In this document: in pieces, positions 22,161 through 34,800 of the stretch
Position numbering within the stretch: the stretch's first letter is position 1
Layout of the letters: each line of letters starts with the position of its first letter
From: Marisa cornuarietis
Taxonomy: Eukaryota > Mollusca > Gastropoda > Architaenioglossa > Ampullariidae
Direction: 5' to 3'
Assembly: GCA_004794655.1 (NCBI GenBank)
Contig: SMMW01000001.1
Span: 2,418,001-2,482,000 of the forward strand
DNA length: 64,000 nucleotides
Translations under genes and position numbers: made by a program
The notes under the pieces: model-generated
Seen by the model: only the letters and a program-made list of their open reading frames with translations
Databases searched by the model: none
What the model was told of the DNA's origin: nothing

Positions 22161-24088
22161 CTACGTTGACCACTACCAAGGGGTTAGATGGCGACCGCTC
22201 TACAAGTGTAATAACAGATCGAAACACTAGACAGACGAATTAACATCGGTAATTTTTAGATAAACACCAGAGTGTGGAGACAGAGCCATGAAGCTGACGA
22301 CAGATGCAAGGGAAGGGGGAGTGGGTGGGAGGATGATCAGAAATGTATCCCTACAGAGTATCCGTCTTGCAACACGCACGCACGCACGCAGGCAGGCAGG
22401 CAGGCACGCACGCACACAGGCACAGGCACAGGCGCTTCGTTTCGTACCCCCACAATCGGCAAGCACGTGTGCGTGTGCTTTTCAATCACCGACCTTGAAA
22501 GAACACAAACTGAGCCGAGAACAACAAACAAATAGCACGACTGTTCTCAGACCGTGGCTCGTGAAGCTCGCTTCAGATAATTTCTGTTGTCTAAGCGGCC
22601 TTTGAAAAGTGCTTGCAACCGGAAGTAGAATTGGCATTTGTTTCTTCATCCCATTTAATAAAGATAGCGAAAGAGAGACTGCGCCTATTGCTTCTAACCT
22701 ATGAGTAGTGTGATAAGGTTTTGTTTTTCTATTGTTTTTTCTTCGACACAAACGGGCACAAGTTTGAACGTTGTGCAAGGCTAGCCTTGAATCGTCAAAG
22801 TGCTGTCCAAACGTCCAAAGCGTAAGAAAATCGGAAAAGCCGATGACTGGCGCCTTAGCTTAATTACTTTTTGCTGGGAATGAAAATGTTTCACCGTCAT
22901 GGTCAGATAACAGGGCTGAACCCTGGAGTGAGGATCAGCAAAGAGATGAGATAGGTAGCTGCCATATTTTTCTACTGTTCTAGTACCAACACATTTTCAC
23001 ACACCCACATCTACGTATCTCCGCATTTTTAATTACGTACTTATCCCATTGTTGGTGAGTTTGCCTCGCCGAATGTTTCTTTAAGTACTTAACCCCTCTT
23101 TGGTCTATCCCACCTCGAGCGAACGATCCTTCATGTCCATTAACCAGTGTTTGCACTATTCTTGTCTCAAGTCTACCACTACTGAGGGAAACCAACAGAT
23201 TGTGGGGTCCAAAGGGATATATGCAGTCCCTTTCTGTCACAGCATCTGGCTGATTAAGTTTTTTTTTATTGATGGAATGGATCTTGACAGCATCGTGTCT
23301 ACTACGCTCACAGCCTCTCATGCACGCTCTCTAAGACAGCTTACCTGCCAGGTAAAACAAGTCGCTGTTTGCAGTGCCACAAGATGAAGTCGAGTGCTTT
23401 GTACCGCTCTTGTGTTTTTAGCACTGCAATTGCTTTGAAATCCCGCCCAGCTAGTTTCACGCAAGGCCTCGGACAAGACAAGAGCTAAACAATCTGGCTG
23501 GCAACAGCCGGGGTAGTCTACAACAATAAAAACCCATGTGTGTGTGTGTGTGTGTGCGTGCGTGCGTGTGTTCATTTATATCTTCTCTATCCTCACATCT
23601 GAACAACGAGATATGGGCCCAAACTTGAGGTATATACCCATACTGTCAAGTGCACACTATCGCACGCAGTTACCATCCCACCGTTAGCTCTTCTGAAAAA
23701 AAAAACCTTTATGGGAATCCTGTTCACAAATGTCAACAGGTCAGGCGTGAAAAATAATCTTCGATCACACAATACTTCAGAACACAAAACTTTGGTCACT
23801 AGATCTTTCTTTTGGCCAATTACTAGTTGGTGAGAAACAGTAGTGTCTGACAGTTGGTTCTCCGCCACGTGGAGAATAAGTAACGTTCTAAAAGACAGTT
23901 CGTATCCTTCTACACGAAGACTTTGCAGGCCTAGCGAGAAAGCGTTCGTGAGGCGAGGCGACACAAGAAGATTTTGTATCAACTCTTTGTGTGTCGCCGT
24001 CCGCAGGAAGTTGTGTGAAGACGAATAGCAGCCTCGACTGAACATGACGAGGACAGTAGCTCTGTGTGCTTCAAAGAAAGGCCCTAAA
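22161..24088. other. Non-coding with microsatellites
   Basis: Holds a compound ACGC/AGGC/CACAGG microsatellite (about 22374-22440) and a (GT)n(GC) run at about 23536-23571. A 150-codon minus-strand frame at 23593-24045 has no recognisable domain and is not called. Confidence 0.45.
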
Positions 24089-24316
24089 TAACATTCTAAA
24101 GTAACTGCTATCAGGAAAAGACTGTGACAAGATATCTTTTAAATAACTGCTCTAAGTAAAAGATTGTGATATGTTTTAAAGTAGCTGCTTTGAGGATGCG
24201 ATTGTGACAAGATGTTTAATGTGGCTGTTGTAGGAAAAGATTGCCACCAGGCATTATAAAACATCTGTTGTGCGGGAAAAATTATGTTAAGGCATTTTAA
24301 AGATGATTTGGAGCAT
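24089..24316. repeat. Degenerate tandem repeat, about five units of 40 bp
   Basis: Successive units carry a ttttaaa-like start, an aactgct/agctgct/atctgttg core and an aaaagattgtgacaagat-like end. Examples start near 24094, 24138, 24174, 24215 and 24255. Divergence between units is high, so the array is old. Confidence 0.6.
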
Positions 24317-24589
24317 TAAGACATAGGGACAGACATCAGAGGAAGTCTTGTGACCTCAAAAGACAGTAGAAACTCTGGGAATCTCTCAGTCTAGTTGCAC
24401 TTTTCGCTTGTTACTGAAAAATAGGTTGGTAGTTTTTAGAGGTTAAGGTTGCAGCTACCTCTTTCAATTTGTGGAAACTTCGTTTTGATTACAGTGTGGT
24501 TCTTAGTCTATATATATATATATATATTGCATTAGCATGAACTTGAGCTGTCTAAACTTACGAAATTGTGATCATCGGCGCCTTACGTA

Positions 24590-24591
<2 letters not shown>

Positions 24592-24676
<85 letters not shown>
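24592..24676. repeat. (CA)n microsatellite, about 42 units
   Basis: An unbroken CA run, followed to 24789 by interrupted CA and AT stretches. Confidence 0.97.
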
Positions 24677-24679
<3 letters not shown>

Positions 24680-24818
24680 GCACAGACAGACATACAATCC
24701 CACACTAAAACATACACACACAAATATATATATATATACACACACACAGAGACATACACCCCCGCTCCACACACACACAAACACACACATGTTTTTGGTA
24801 ACGTATCGTCAAACGTTC

Positions 24819-25086
24819 TGGGGCCAGCTGCACAACACATTTCTAATTTTAAACATTTTTAGGCCTTAAATCTATTAAGATAATTAGTTTTAAGTGCACA
24901 CCACATTTTTAGAATTTTTAAAACTAAAACTGCTTTAAGTAAGATAAAGTTGTTTAAGTCTGACTTTCCATCCTGTCAGTACATTTTTTGTATGTTTTTG
25001 TGCAATGCAACTAAATGGCAGAGAAGAGATTTTGCTTCTTTAGAACACTTTTAAGGTTTAGAAACGTGTTGTGCAACTAGCACCTG
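24819..25086. mobile_element. MITE with ~20-bp TIRs, copy 1
   Basis: The left end ggccagctgcacaacacat and the reverse complement of the right end, tgctagttgcacaacacgt, pair with few mismatches. The AT-rich inside includes atttctaattttaaac. A second copy in the same orientation lies at 61926-62166. No coding capacity. Confidence 0.7.
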
Positions 25087-25730
25087 GCTTATCAATTTCT
25101 GGCGCAACGGTGGGAGCTTTTAACGTCATTAGAACATCTGAGCCGTTAATTTTTGTTAAAATTTTAATCTCGCTGATGATAGTCTTTCTTTAAACGAAGA
25201 TAATATTTTGAAACCTTTACTCCACAACAGAAAGAAAACAGAGGTGGGATAAACCTTGGGCAGCATTCAATCATAAAACAGGATATTTATTATCCTTCCT
25301 TTTATCCTGACCGTTTATTGATTTGTTCTCGTCTTTACAGGGACCATCAAGCGTGGATTGGGCTGTTGTGCCTAAGACTTTGCGCAGCAAATCATCCACA
25401 TTACGCACCCACTGCCACATCAGTGGAAAAATGAGGCAAATACAACGCCTGCACAACACCAGGGAGGTAATTTTCTTGCAGCGAGCCTGAAACAAGTACA
25501 GCCAAAGTGTTTAACGTCGCGAGTTCAAAGAATCCGCTTCTTTGTGTCCGAAGTCTTCAGCACATACGAGGACATACGTATGGTGGCCTGATGTCAGCTT
25601 GTAACTGTGCAGACACTTATGAAACTGGTGAAACGTGACAGTCTGTGTCTCGGCAGTTTGTGTCAACAAGGCTCCTGTATCAGTGTGCGCATTCTTTTTA
25701 AGCTCGCAAGAGAAAGAGTGCGATAACCAG

Positions 25731-25773
<43 letters not shown>

Positions 25774-26132
25774 GAAAGCCAGCGAAGCGAAGGAAGATTC
25801 TATACCCAGAGGACAGAACCAAGCTCTGACAAAAGCCCCAAAACCCAGCTTTGATTTTGTTGTTTCACAAGCTGGTGACATTTGGCTGGGTTCCAATGTG
25901 TATCGTAAATAAATAAAAGATATGTGGAGAGAAACAGTTTGAAAAAACACTGAGGATATGCCCGGACCAGATTTCATGATCTAAAGACAAAAAAACTTAG
26001 CTGTCATGTCATGAGCCACACTCGTATCCGCTGTGCCCATGTTATGCCACCAGTTAAGCAAGTGCGATTACTTAATCTTGACACCCTCCTTCCCCAGCAA
26101 TCGAAAGAAAGAATCCAGCCCTGTAGGAAGCC
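25087..26132. other. Non-coding; upstream region of the 26.1-kb gene
   Basis: Contains a (GT)n run at about 25733-25767. No recognised core promoter. A pyrimidine-rich ccttccccag at about 26090 looks like a splice acceptor, so a non-coding upstream exon is possible. Confidence 0.4.
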
Positions 26133-26930
26133 ATGATGTACGGCCACAACAGCGCCGCGCCGCCTCTGAATGACCTGCTGCAGCCGGACATCTACAGCCG
26201 ACTGGACGCCGAAGCCATCGAGCGGACGCGCGTGGCCAACACGCAGCTGCTGGAACGCCTGCGTTTGCAGGAAAAAGTGTTGTTGCGGTACAAGCGCGCA
26301 GCCGAGCTCTTCCACGCGCGGCAGGCGGCGCTGGTGCGGCGCGACCTGAAGCGGATCACGGAGCAGCTACCCGCCGCCAGCCGCATCAGGGACTTTGGTT
26401 TGCGCTTCGCCAGCGCCGGGCTGCCACCTGACCCAGACGGGGTCAAGGAGCGGAGAATCCGAGGCGTTCCCGAGGAGAAGCACGACCTGCCGTTCTGCGA
26501 AAGGTACTTCATCCACCATCTCCCCAACAAGAAGAAGTTTTACAAGCAGCGGACCCCTACCCCTCCGTTCAAGCACGCTCTTGCTGGCGACGCCGCTCAA
26601 GGGAGCTTACCAGCTTCTGGTGCCGAAACCTTGGTGCTGCCTCCCTTGACTGAAGTCGGTGACAACCCAGCGAGACCAGTGAGCGGTGCTGGCAGTTTGC
26701 ACGCGGCCTTTAGGTCCGAGTCTTCGCAGGACGTGGATGCCGGCGTTATTAACGAATCCTTGCACCAAGGGGGCGGTGCAAGAGTAGGATTTGATGCCGC
26801 TGATGACAACGAGGCACAGCTCAGTACACGAATGTCAAAGTCCGGACAAGAAGGCAAAAAACGGGGCAAAAAGTCAGTCTCCTTTCATCCTATTGAAGAA
26901 AACGATGACCTAAATGAAAACTCTACATAA
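26133..26930 (+). CDS. Uncharacterised 265-residue protein, single uninterrupted exon
   Basis: The frame starts ATGATG at 26133 and ends TAA at 26930. I do not recognise the family. Residues about 25-90 are predicted helical and Arg/Leu-rich (IERTRVANTQLLERLRLQEK, then HARQAALVRRDLKRITEQ). A compact conserved-looking stretch follows (GVPEEKHDLPFCERYFIHHL, NKKKFYKQRTPTPP). The last 100 residues are Gly/Ser/Asp-rich and look disordered. Near the C-terminus, KKSVSFHP fits the RVxF motif by which proteins dock on protein phosphatase 1. GC content is high in the first half and drops toward the end. AATAAA at 27324 gives a 394-base 3' UTR. Coding status is inferred from length, composition and poly-A signal. 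Confidence 0.65.
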   Translation: MMYGHNSAAPPLNDLLQPDIYSRLDAEAIERTRVANTQLLERLRLQEKVLLRYKRAAELFHARQAALVRRDLKRITEQLPAASRIRDFGLRFASAGLPPDPDGVKERRIRGVPEEKHDLPFCERYFIHHLPNKKKFYKQRTPTPPFKHALAGDAAQGSLPASGAETLVLPPLTEVGDNPARPVSGAGSLHAAFRSESSQDVDAGVINESLHQGGGARVGFDAADDNEAQLSTRMSKSGQEGKKRGKKSVSFHPIEENDDLNENST

Positions 26931-28376
<1,446 letters not shown>

Positions 28377-29900
28377 TAATAATAATGAGGATTTACTCGT
28401 ATTTATATGACTTACTCAGAGCGCTTTACAGAAATGATATACAGACTGAATAACAAAAAACCATGCACTCATATTCACATATAACAGACATTCAATTCTA
28501 CAACAAACACCTGGTCATACACAAAGTAAATCACAGACACGTTATGCACGCTAATGGTCAGACAGTGAAGTGAAGTGAAGATGCGTCTTAAGTTTAGACT
28601 TAAACGTGGTAAGAGTGACGAAGGGTGGCGGGTAATTCGTTCCAAGTTGATGGGTTTGGTAGGAGAAAGACCTCTATGTCTATACAACTTTTCAAAGAAG
28701 CTTCGTGTCAGAAGATGTCGTACGGGCGTATAGATGGGAGTGAGTTGGGAGAGGTACCGAGGAACTGTGCCAAAAAATGGCAAAGTGGAAAGTTTGTAGG
28801 GTTTACGATCCACGATTGGCAGCAAGTGAAGAGAATGAATGATGAATGATATGTGTTCACATCTAGATGGTCTGCAGATGATGCGAGCAGCATTATTCTG
28901 GATCCTTTGAAGTCTAAGAAGATACTTGGGAATGCCAGCCAAAAGAGAATGACAATAATCAATCCTCGATAGCACAAAGGCACAGATTAGAGTTTTAGTT
29001 GCATCAGCGTTGAGATAATGACGAATGGTACTAATCCTAGCAAATTCTATATAAACAGTTCCACAGATATGTGAAATATGATGATGAAAAGTTAAACCCT
29101 AATCGAGAATGACACCCAAACTGCGGACAGAGATGGTGAAAGGAATAGTTGAGATGTTTATCGAAAGAGACCCAGTGAGAGAAGGATGAATCAGAACTTT
29201 CTTGGGACAAGTAAGTAGCTGTTCAGTCTCATCGCTATTCAGTTTTGGAGCATCCAGGACTTTTCGTCATCTATGCATTCCTGTGTCCGTGTCAGTAGTC
29301 CAGAGAGTTGAGTAAGTGGAGCTGATACAGTCGGCATAACCCACATGTGACGTGGCATGGCGTGACATAACATCAGACAGAGAGGAAGAATACACCTCAC
29401 AATGTTTTGGACCCAAGACAGACCCTTGCGAGACAACATATCTCAGGACAGAAGCATCTGAGTATACACCGTTCACAAACACAGGGCTCGGTCCATGAGA
29501 TAAGATCGAAACCATTCATTCCCATGGCCTTTTCTATAAGCCGACTGGAGTGAATTAAAGAGATGATTTTGCTCCACATGTACAATAAGCTAAGAAAGAA
29601 GAATCTTTTACAGAACTTAAGACAGAAAGGACAGGTTTGAAACGGGTATGTAATTGCTTAAGCAGTTGTGATCTAAATACGGTTTCTTTATAAGTGGGTG
29701 GACAATAGCTGACCTAGACTAGAGAGGAAAGTGTCCAGAAGTGAGAGAATTATCTATGATGAGTTATGTGATAAAAGGACATTCAGGCAATGAACAAGCA
29801 GAGAGTTAGTAATAGGATCAAGCTCACACGATTTGAGGCTGCTACTCAGACAAACTTAACAAATTGACTGACTGGCTCAAAACCACACAACATAGGACCC
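28377..29900 (-). mobile_element. CR1/L2-like LINE, decayed RT plus 3' tail
   Basis: Read on the minus strand in shifting frames: PVSNL-like pieces near 29630, WSKIISLIHSSRLIEKAMGM near 29580-29520, VSQGSVLGP near 29430, HVGYAD near 29340 (YADD box damaged) and then the family-typical C-terminus LSRIDYCHSLLAGIPKYLLR (28975), HISFIIHSLHLLPIVDRKPY and VPRYLSQLTPIYTPVRHLL. The element ends with gcgctctgagtaagtc and ATT repeats at 28440-28377. Stops and frameshifts throughout mean it is dead. The left (5') limit is approximate. Confidence 0.8.
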
Positions 29901-32351
29901 TGTAAACTGTATCTGACAGATGAAGATGGAACAACAGCACAGTCGAGCTTCTGGCATATCAACAAGATCTTATTGGTGAAGAAATCGGCACGTTTCTGTG
30001 ACAGAATACAAAAAATGTTTACTTTACGAAGCAGAATTGATTAGTTTTGAGCATAACACGCTCGTCTTTTCTGACGTTGAAGAACCAGAGTCTCGCTAAT
30101 AAAGCGTCTTGCGAAGTTACAGCTAAGTCCGCAAATTACTTTCACAGACAGAAATAGGAGAGAGTCTTTACGACCACAGCATTTACCAATACCAGGTACA
30201 CATATTGTGACAACTACTATTACTGAGAAAAAGGATGAAACGCGGAGTGGGTAAAACCAAGGTCTATTGCCATTTCACAGCAGAAGCCATTTCCAGCAAT
30301 GACTCCGCGATTATCTTCTTTCGGAAATATAAAAAGGTAATGTCGATATCATCACACGTCTTTAGTTTTTCATATACTGTCCTGTCATATACTGCCATAT
30401 ACTGCCAACCTGAACTATAAGTATGATATCGAGTTGTTATGACTCTCAGAGTGAAATCACGAAATATTACTAAATACATTCAATGCACATGCTGACGATC
30501 AAAAGAGACCATTGGCCTGGATACAGACAGCTGTCCATGTTATTGAATCATGCATATAAGACGACTGTGTTCAAATGTCAGTTTTATTATAGTAACTCGT
30601 GGACAGCTGTCCCAGAAAAATCTATATAGATGCATCTTAGAAATATTAGCTGTCATTTTTAAATGAATTATAACATTTAGAAAATGTCCGCAATATGTAA
30701 ACTGAAAGACATTTCCATATTCAAGCAGTTTTTGATGCTTCGCCACGTTTTTCGTTAAAGGTATATCTCATAATGATAAAATTAAATGGTTTCAGCTATT
30801 TCAGTCTAGAAGCTGCCAAAAAATTCGAAAATAGAATATCGTAGATAAATTGTTATTTCACGTCCAGTTTCTCGGTAACCGACTCCAGTGCAGGCCCTGC
30901 CACGGCCTAAATAAAAATTCCAAACTTATTCAAACCGCTATCTCAGAACCTCCTGCTCTAACTCAAGATTTTTTATTTTTTTTTTGGAAATTACCTGCTC
31001 TGTTTAGCATCTAAAATATTTTACTCAAAAGCGCTTTTACCAAATCAGGGGAGATAAGTGCTAACATAGCTTACCTATCAGATACTTAGTTCTTTCCCCG
31101 TGACCGGCTGCATATGCGTTCGAAAAGCAAAGTTTATCAAAACATGAATGTTCTTCGATGAAATGCAATACCAGAGGTAGAGCATAGAGCTTTTAAGCAT
31201 CTTGCTGAACTATATGAACACCTGCTGGTACAACCACTGTATATTCAGGCTGACCCCAAAGTGAACACTTACACACAAACGCGCGCGCACACTCCCGATC
31301 GAGAAGCTCACGCCCTGGCGCATAGACCCTGCGAGTACCAGATTCAAACAAACAAACAACCAAAAGTTACATTCGATATTTAACGTTTTGTCCAAGAAAA
31401 TCCAGTCGTGGCTATTAATGACATACACTATATGTTCCTAATTATGTGCAAGGATATGTGGAAAGGTTAACATGGTTTTAATAACGTTTGAACATCCCCA
31501 AGACCACGTTTGGGAGAAATAGTCGAATGACAGGAAAAAAGAAAAACATCAAGTCAGAGACAGCCTTACTGCTGAGCCTTAGTACGTACCTACAGACTAA
31601 AACATACCAGTGGAAGTCGAATCACACTGCTAGACCCTTAGCGAGGAAGCTGCTGCTAGTATTACCAGCATAAGAAAGGGAAACGCAACAGCTGTCAAAA
31701 TAAAGTTAGAAAACAAGTTTATAAGTTCTGGGACCGGTAAGAGAAAGAAAACCTTAAGCTTCGGAAAGAAAGTTAGTCGAAGTATAAGAGCCAAGTAACT
31801 TTTTTTTAAAACTATAATTTGAATAAGGCTAAGAAGGAAGAGTTTGCTGTTCTAGAGGGACTTTTTATGTGTAGTGGTTGAGGAAAGAACTTTCTTGATG
31901 ACTGCCACTCCTACAACAATATCTAGAAAGGTTTAAGCCAAAAAGCAGCTCACAATAACAAGCAATATTAACAACATTGATACATCTATATAAGACGACA
32001 TATTATGCCAGAAAAAAACTTCGCTGGACACAGTGCACCTGTGAAACGTGCGCCGTTGGCCTTAAATAAAGAAGGATATACGTTTCAAACGCTCCAATGT
32101 CAGTAAGGTCAGAAACGTCATTTGTTTGTTTGGTTGTTTATTACCGAGCAACTCGCTGCTGAGTTACAACACGATCTATGTACTCACGAGAACAACGATT
32201 ATTACGCGCACTCAGCTTCCTAATATATACAGGGAAGCAAAATAAAACAAGAAGGCATTATTAGCTCAGCCACTCTCTCTCTCTTTGCTCTATCATAGGA
32301 GTGACCAATCGTAACAAAAACAAAGGGCTTTCGCTTCCGTTTTCTATCAAA
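29901..32351. other. Non-coding, nothing recognised
   Basis: No gene or element supported. A self-complementary ggacagctgtcc lies near 30601. CT-rich tract near 32275-32290. Confidence 0.45.
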
Positions 32352-32382
32352 ATGGCGGATCTTCCTAACGTAGAAGAAATAA
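32352..32382 (+). CDS. Possible first coding exon (10 codons), rest of gene not seen
   Basis: An ATG in a strong context (aaaATGG), preceded by a pyrimidine-rich stretch (ctttcgcttccgttttct), encodes MADLPNVEEI and runs straight into a consensus donor a/gtgagta at 32383. Unspliced, the frame stops two codons later. This is how a short first exon of a housekeeping gene often looks, but no downstream exon could be matched in the window. It could be chance. Confidence 0.3.
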
Positions 32383-34562
32383 GTGAGTAATTAAGCTTTT
32401 CTGTCTTCTTGTTAAAGAAGATTGATTACAAAATAAATAGTATTTTCTGTAAAATGTATTTTGTTTGTTTATAGAAAACGCATTTAGATTTTTCGACAAT
32501 TTTATAATATAAAAACATCATCACAACAATGCTATTGACTTGCTTTACAATTAACAATTAAAAAAATATTGTTTTTGATTTTTTTGGAAGCAGTTGTATA
32601 GATTGTTCTGTTACGAAAACAAAACATCTACTTTAAGAATTTATTTAAGGTATGCAAACAAAGAACCGGAAACACGAGGCCTGTCTAAAGGAAAGCCGAG
32701 ACTTACACCGGATATGAACCTGAGTCGCTTATCCAATTACTGAAGGTCTGTGCTAGCGACGATATACCCGCGGCCTGTGTGACACGGCAAGAAATACTGC
32801 GCCGCCGCACCTTCGTCCCCCCCAGTAAAAGTTCGGTCTAATGGCTAATTGACTGACCGCGCTGACCTTTGAGTGAGTGAGGGTCGACAGCGTCAGGTTA
32901 ATTTTGTTCTCCCTGCCGTCTGTGCACTCCCACCCCTATGGACTCGACGCACTGTTCCTGCACTGACATAACAGTGTCCCTCACTTGATGCAGCTCTCTT
33001 CCCTACCCACAGTGCGGTAAAACAATTATGACGCCACCTTCGGGAGAGGTTAATGTTTGCAACCCGTGCACCCCAGACAGAATTAAAGAAATACACCCGA
33101 AACAGCTACACAAACAGCAGACTGAAGACTTTTTTTTAAGTTAAATATCCAAAAGAGCATGTTTACATGCCTCTCGTGATGACATTTCCTACTTTCTACA
33201 GATTTGCAAAATTCTGTGGATTTTTTCCTTTTTTTTGTTTCGTTTTTATTTATTTTTTCAGAACAAGAGACAGTAGTTTGAAAGTAGAGGTAAAAAAAGA
33301 ATTGGAAGAGGAAGATTTTGTGGCAAAAAATTCAGTTTTCTTCTTCTTTTTGTGGCTGCTCGGGCGAATTCCAGTCCACACTTGGCGGCCCACTTTCACA
33401 GCAGCTGAGTGAACCATAGACACCAGTCTACATAGCGGCGCGCCGGGAGGTATCGGTAACAGCTCGAGTATGCATGCGCATGCACGCATGCACGCACGCA
33501 CGCACTTGCACATAAAGTTTGTTACCGTTGCATGTCTCTGTCTAAATGTTCGCTCCCGTGCTTTCTTGTTGACGGGGAACATCTAGTAAAGGCGGGAGGG
33601 TAGAGTAGTGACAATAGAGGAGAGATGTTCACTGCACGTCTTGTTCATTACTTGTCCACGTGGGTGGTGGGGGTGTTGGTAGGAGGAGGAGGAGGAAGGG
33701 GTGGACTGGAAACCAATTATCGCCGAGTTACGTCCCTCGTCTACATGCCTCCGTCACTTCACCTTTGTTCGGCAGGATTGTAGGGTCCATTTTTTTCTTC
33801 TCTCTTTCTTGTCTGTACTTACAGGTTTATGACAGAAAGTAAGCATACTGGTTGCTCATTCTCTTATAGTGTGAAGCGTTCATTAAAATCTCCGAAATAG
33901 CAATGCTGTGTTATTTTCACCCTTAAGCTCATTTTGCTTTTCGACTTGAATAACGGCCACCTGCTCTGTGTTTGTGTGTGTCTATATATATATATATATG
34001 TGTGTGTGTGTGAGAGAGAGAAAGAGCCTCTTTTCTAACCCTCTGCTCGCCTAACACAGAGATCAGATTTTCATACATACATAGACCTCGTAAAGACATT
34101 GTTTCAAAATATTCTAAACTGAACTTCTGAACCAAAATATGACAGAAATAGACGGATAAAAACAAATAACCGCAACAAACAACCGCTGTAGTGTGATATC
34201 AAACGTTACTATGCCTGCCCATACACGCGACTTAATTCTATCTCTCAGATACAGCATACAGAAATGTATATTGGACAGCCAACGAAATTTGCCTTCTAAA
34301 ACCAACAACTTTTTGTAACCTGTTCCCAAGGGGTGAGCTAATCGCAGTCTTTATATATGTGTCTGTAAGAAAGTTACCCCTGTGAAGTTTATGAACACTT
34401 AATGTATGGAGGACTTTTATGGAAACCAGTCCAGGCCTTAAATTTCACATGTCACAGTTTCAGAGTCCCTACCACCACGTCGACCCAAACATCTTGCTAT
34501 TTTTCTAAGATTTAAAAGATTTTGGAGTCTAAGGTAAGTAAAGGCAGCAAGACATTTAAAAG

Positions 34563-34563
<1 letters not shown>
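32383..34563. other. Non-coding (possible intron), short repeats
   Basis: Holds a GCAT/GCAC-rich stretch near 33469-33506 and an AT/GT microsatellite near 33985-34020. On the minus strand near 32720 a ggttcatatcc resembles a tRNA B box, but no full tRNA or SINE could be built. Confidence 0.4.

Positions 34564-34606
<43 letters not shown>
34564..34606. repeat. (CA)n microsatellite
   Basis: About 21 CA units; a second interrupted CA/CG run follows at 34717-34800. Confidence 0.95.
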
Positions 34607-34610
<4 letters not shown>

Positions 34611-34800
34611 TGCTTACATCGCTCTCTCTCTCTCTCAATAAATATGTCTACAGCAAGCGATTCAAGCGTATTTGACGATGGTTGGCGATTTCACAAGCTT
34701 ATATCTCTCTTTCTCACACACACACACACACACACACACACGCGTGCACACACACACATACACGCGTGCACACACACATACACACGTGCACGTACACAAG

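Noticed and set aside
23593..24045. 150-codon minus frame with real ATG
   Set aside because: No recognisable domain, no splice or poly-A support, and length still possible by chance in 64 kb. Left out of the gene list.
32690..32760. tRNA-like B box on the minus strand
   Set aside because: Only one box; no A box at the right distance and no cloverleaf.
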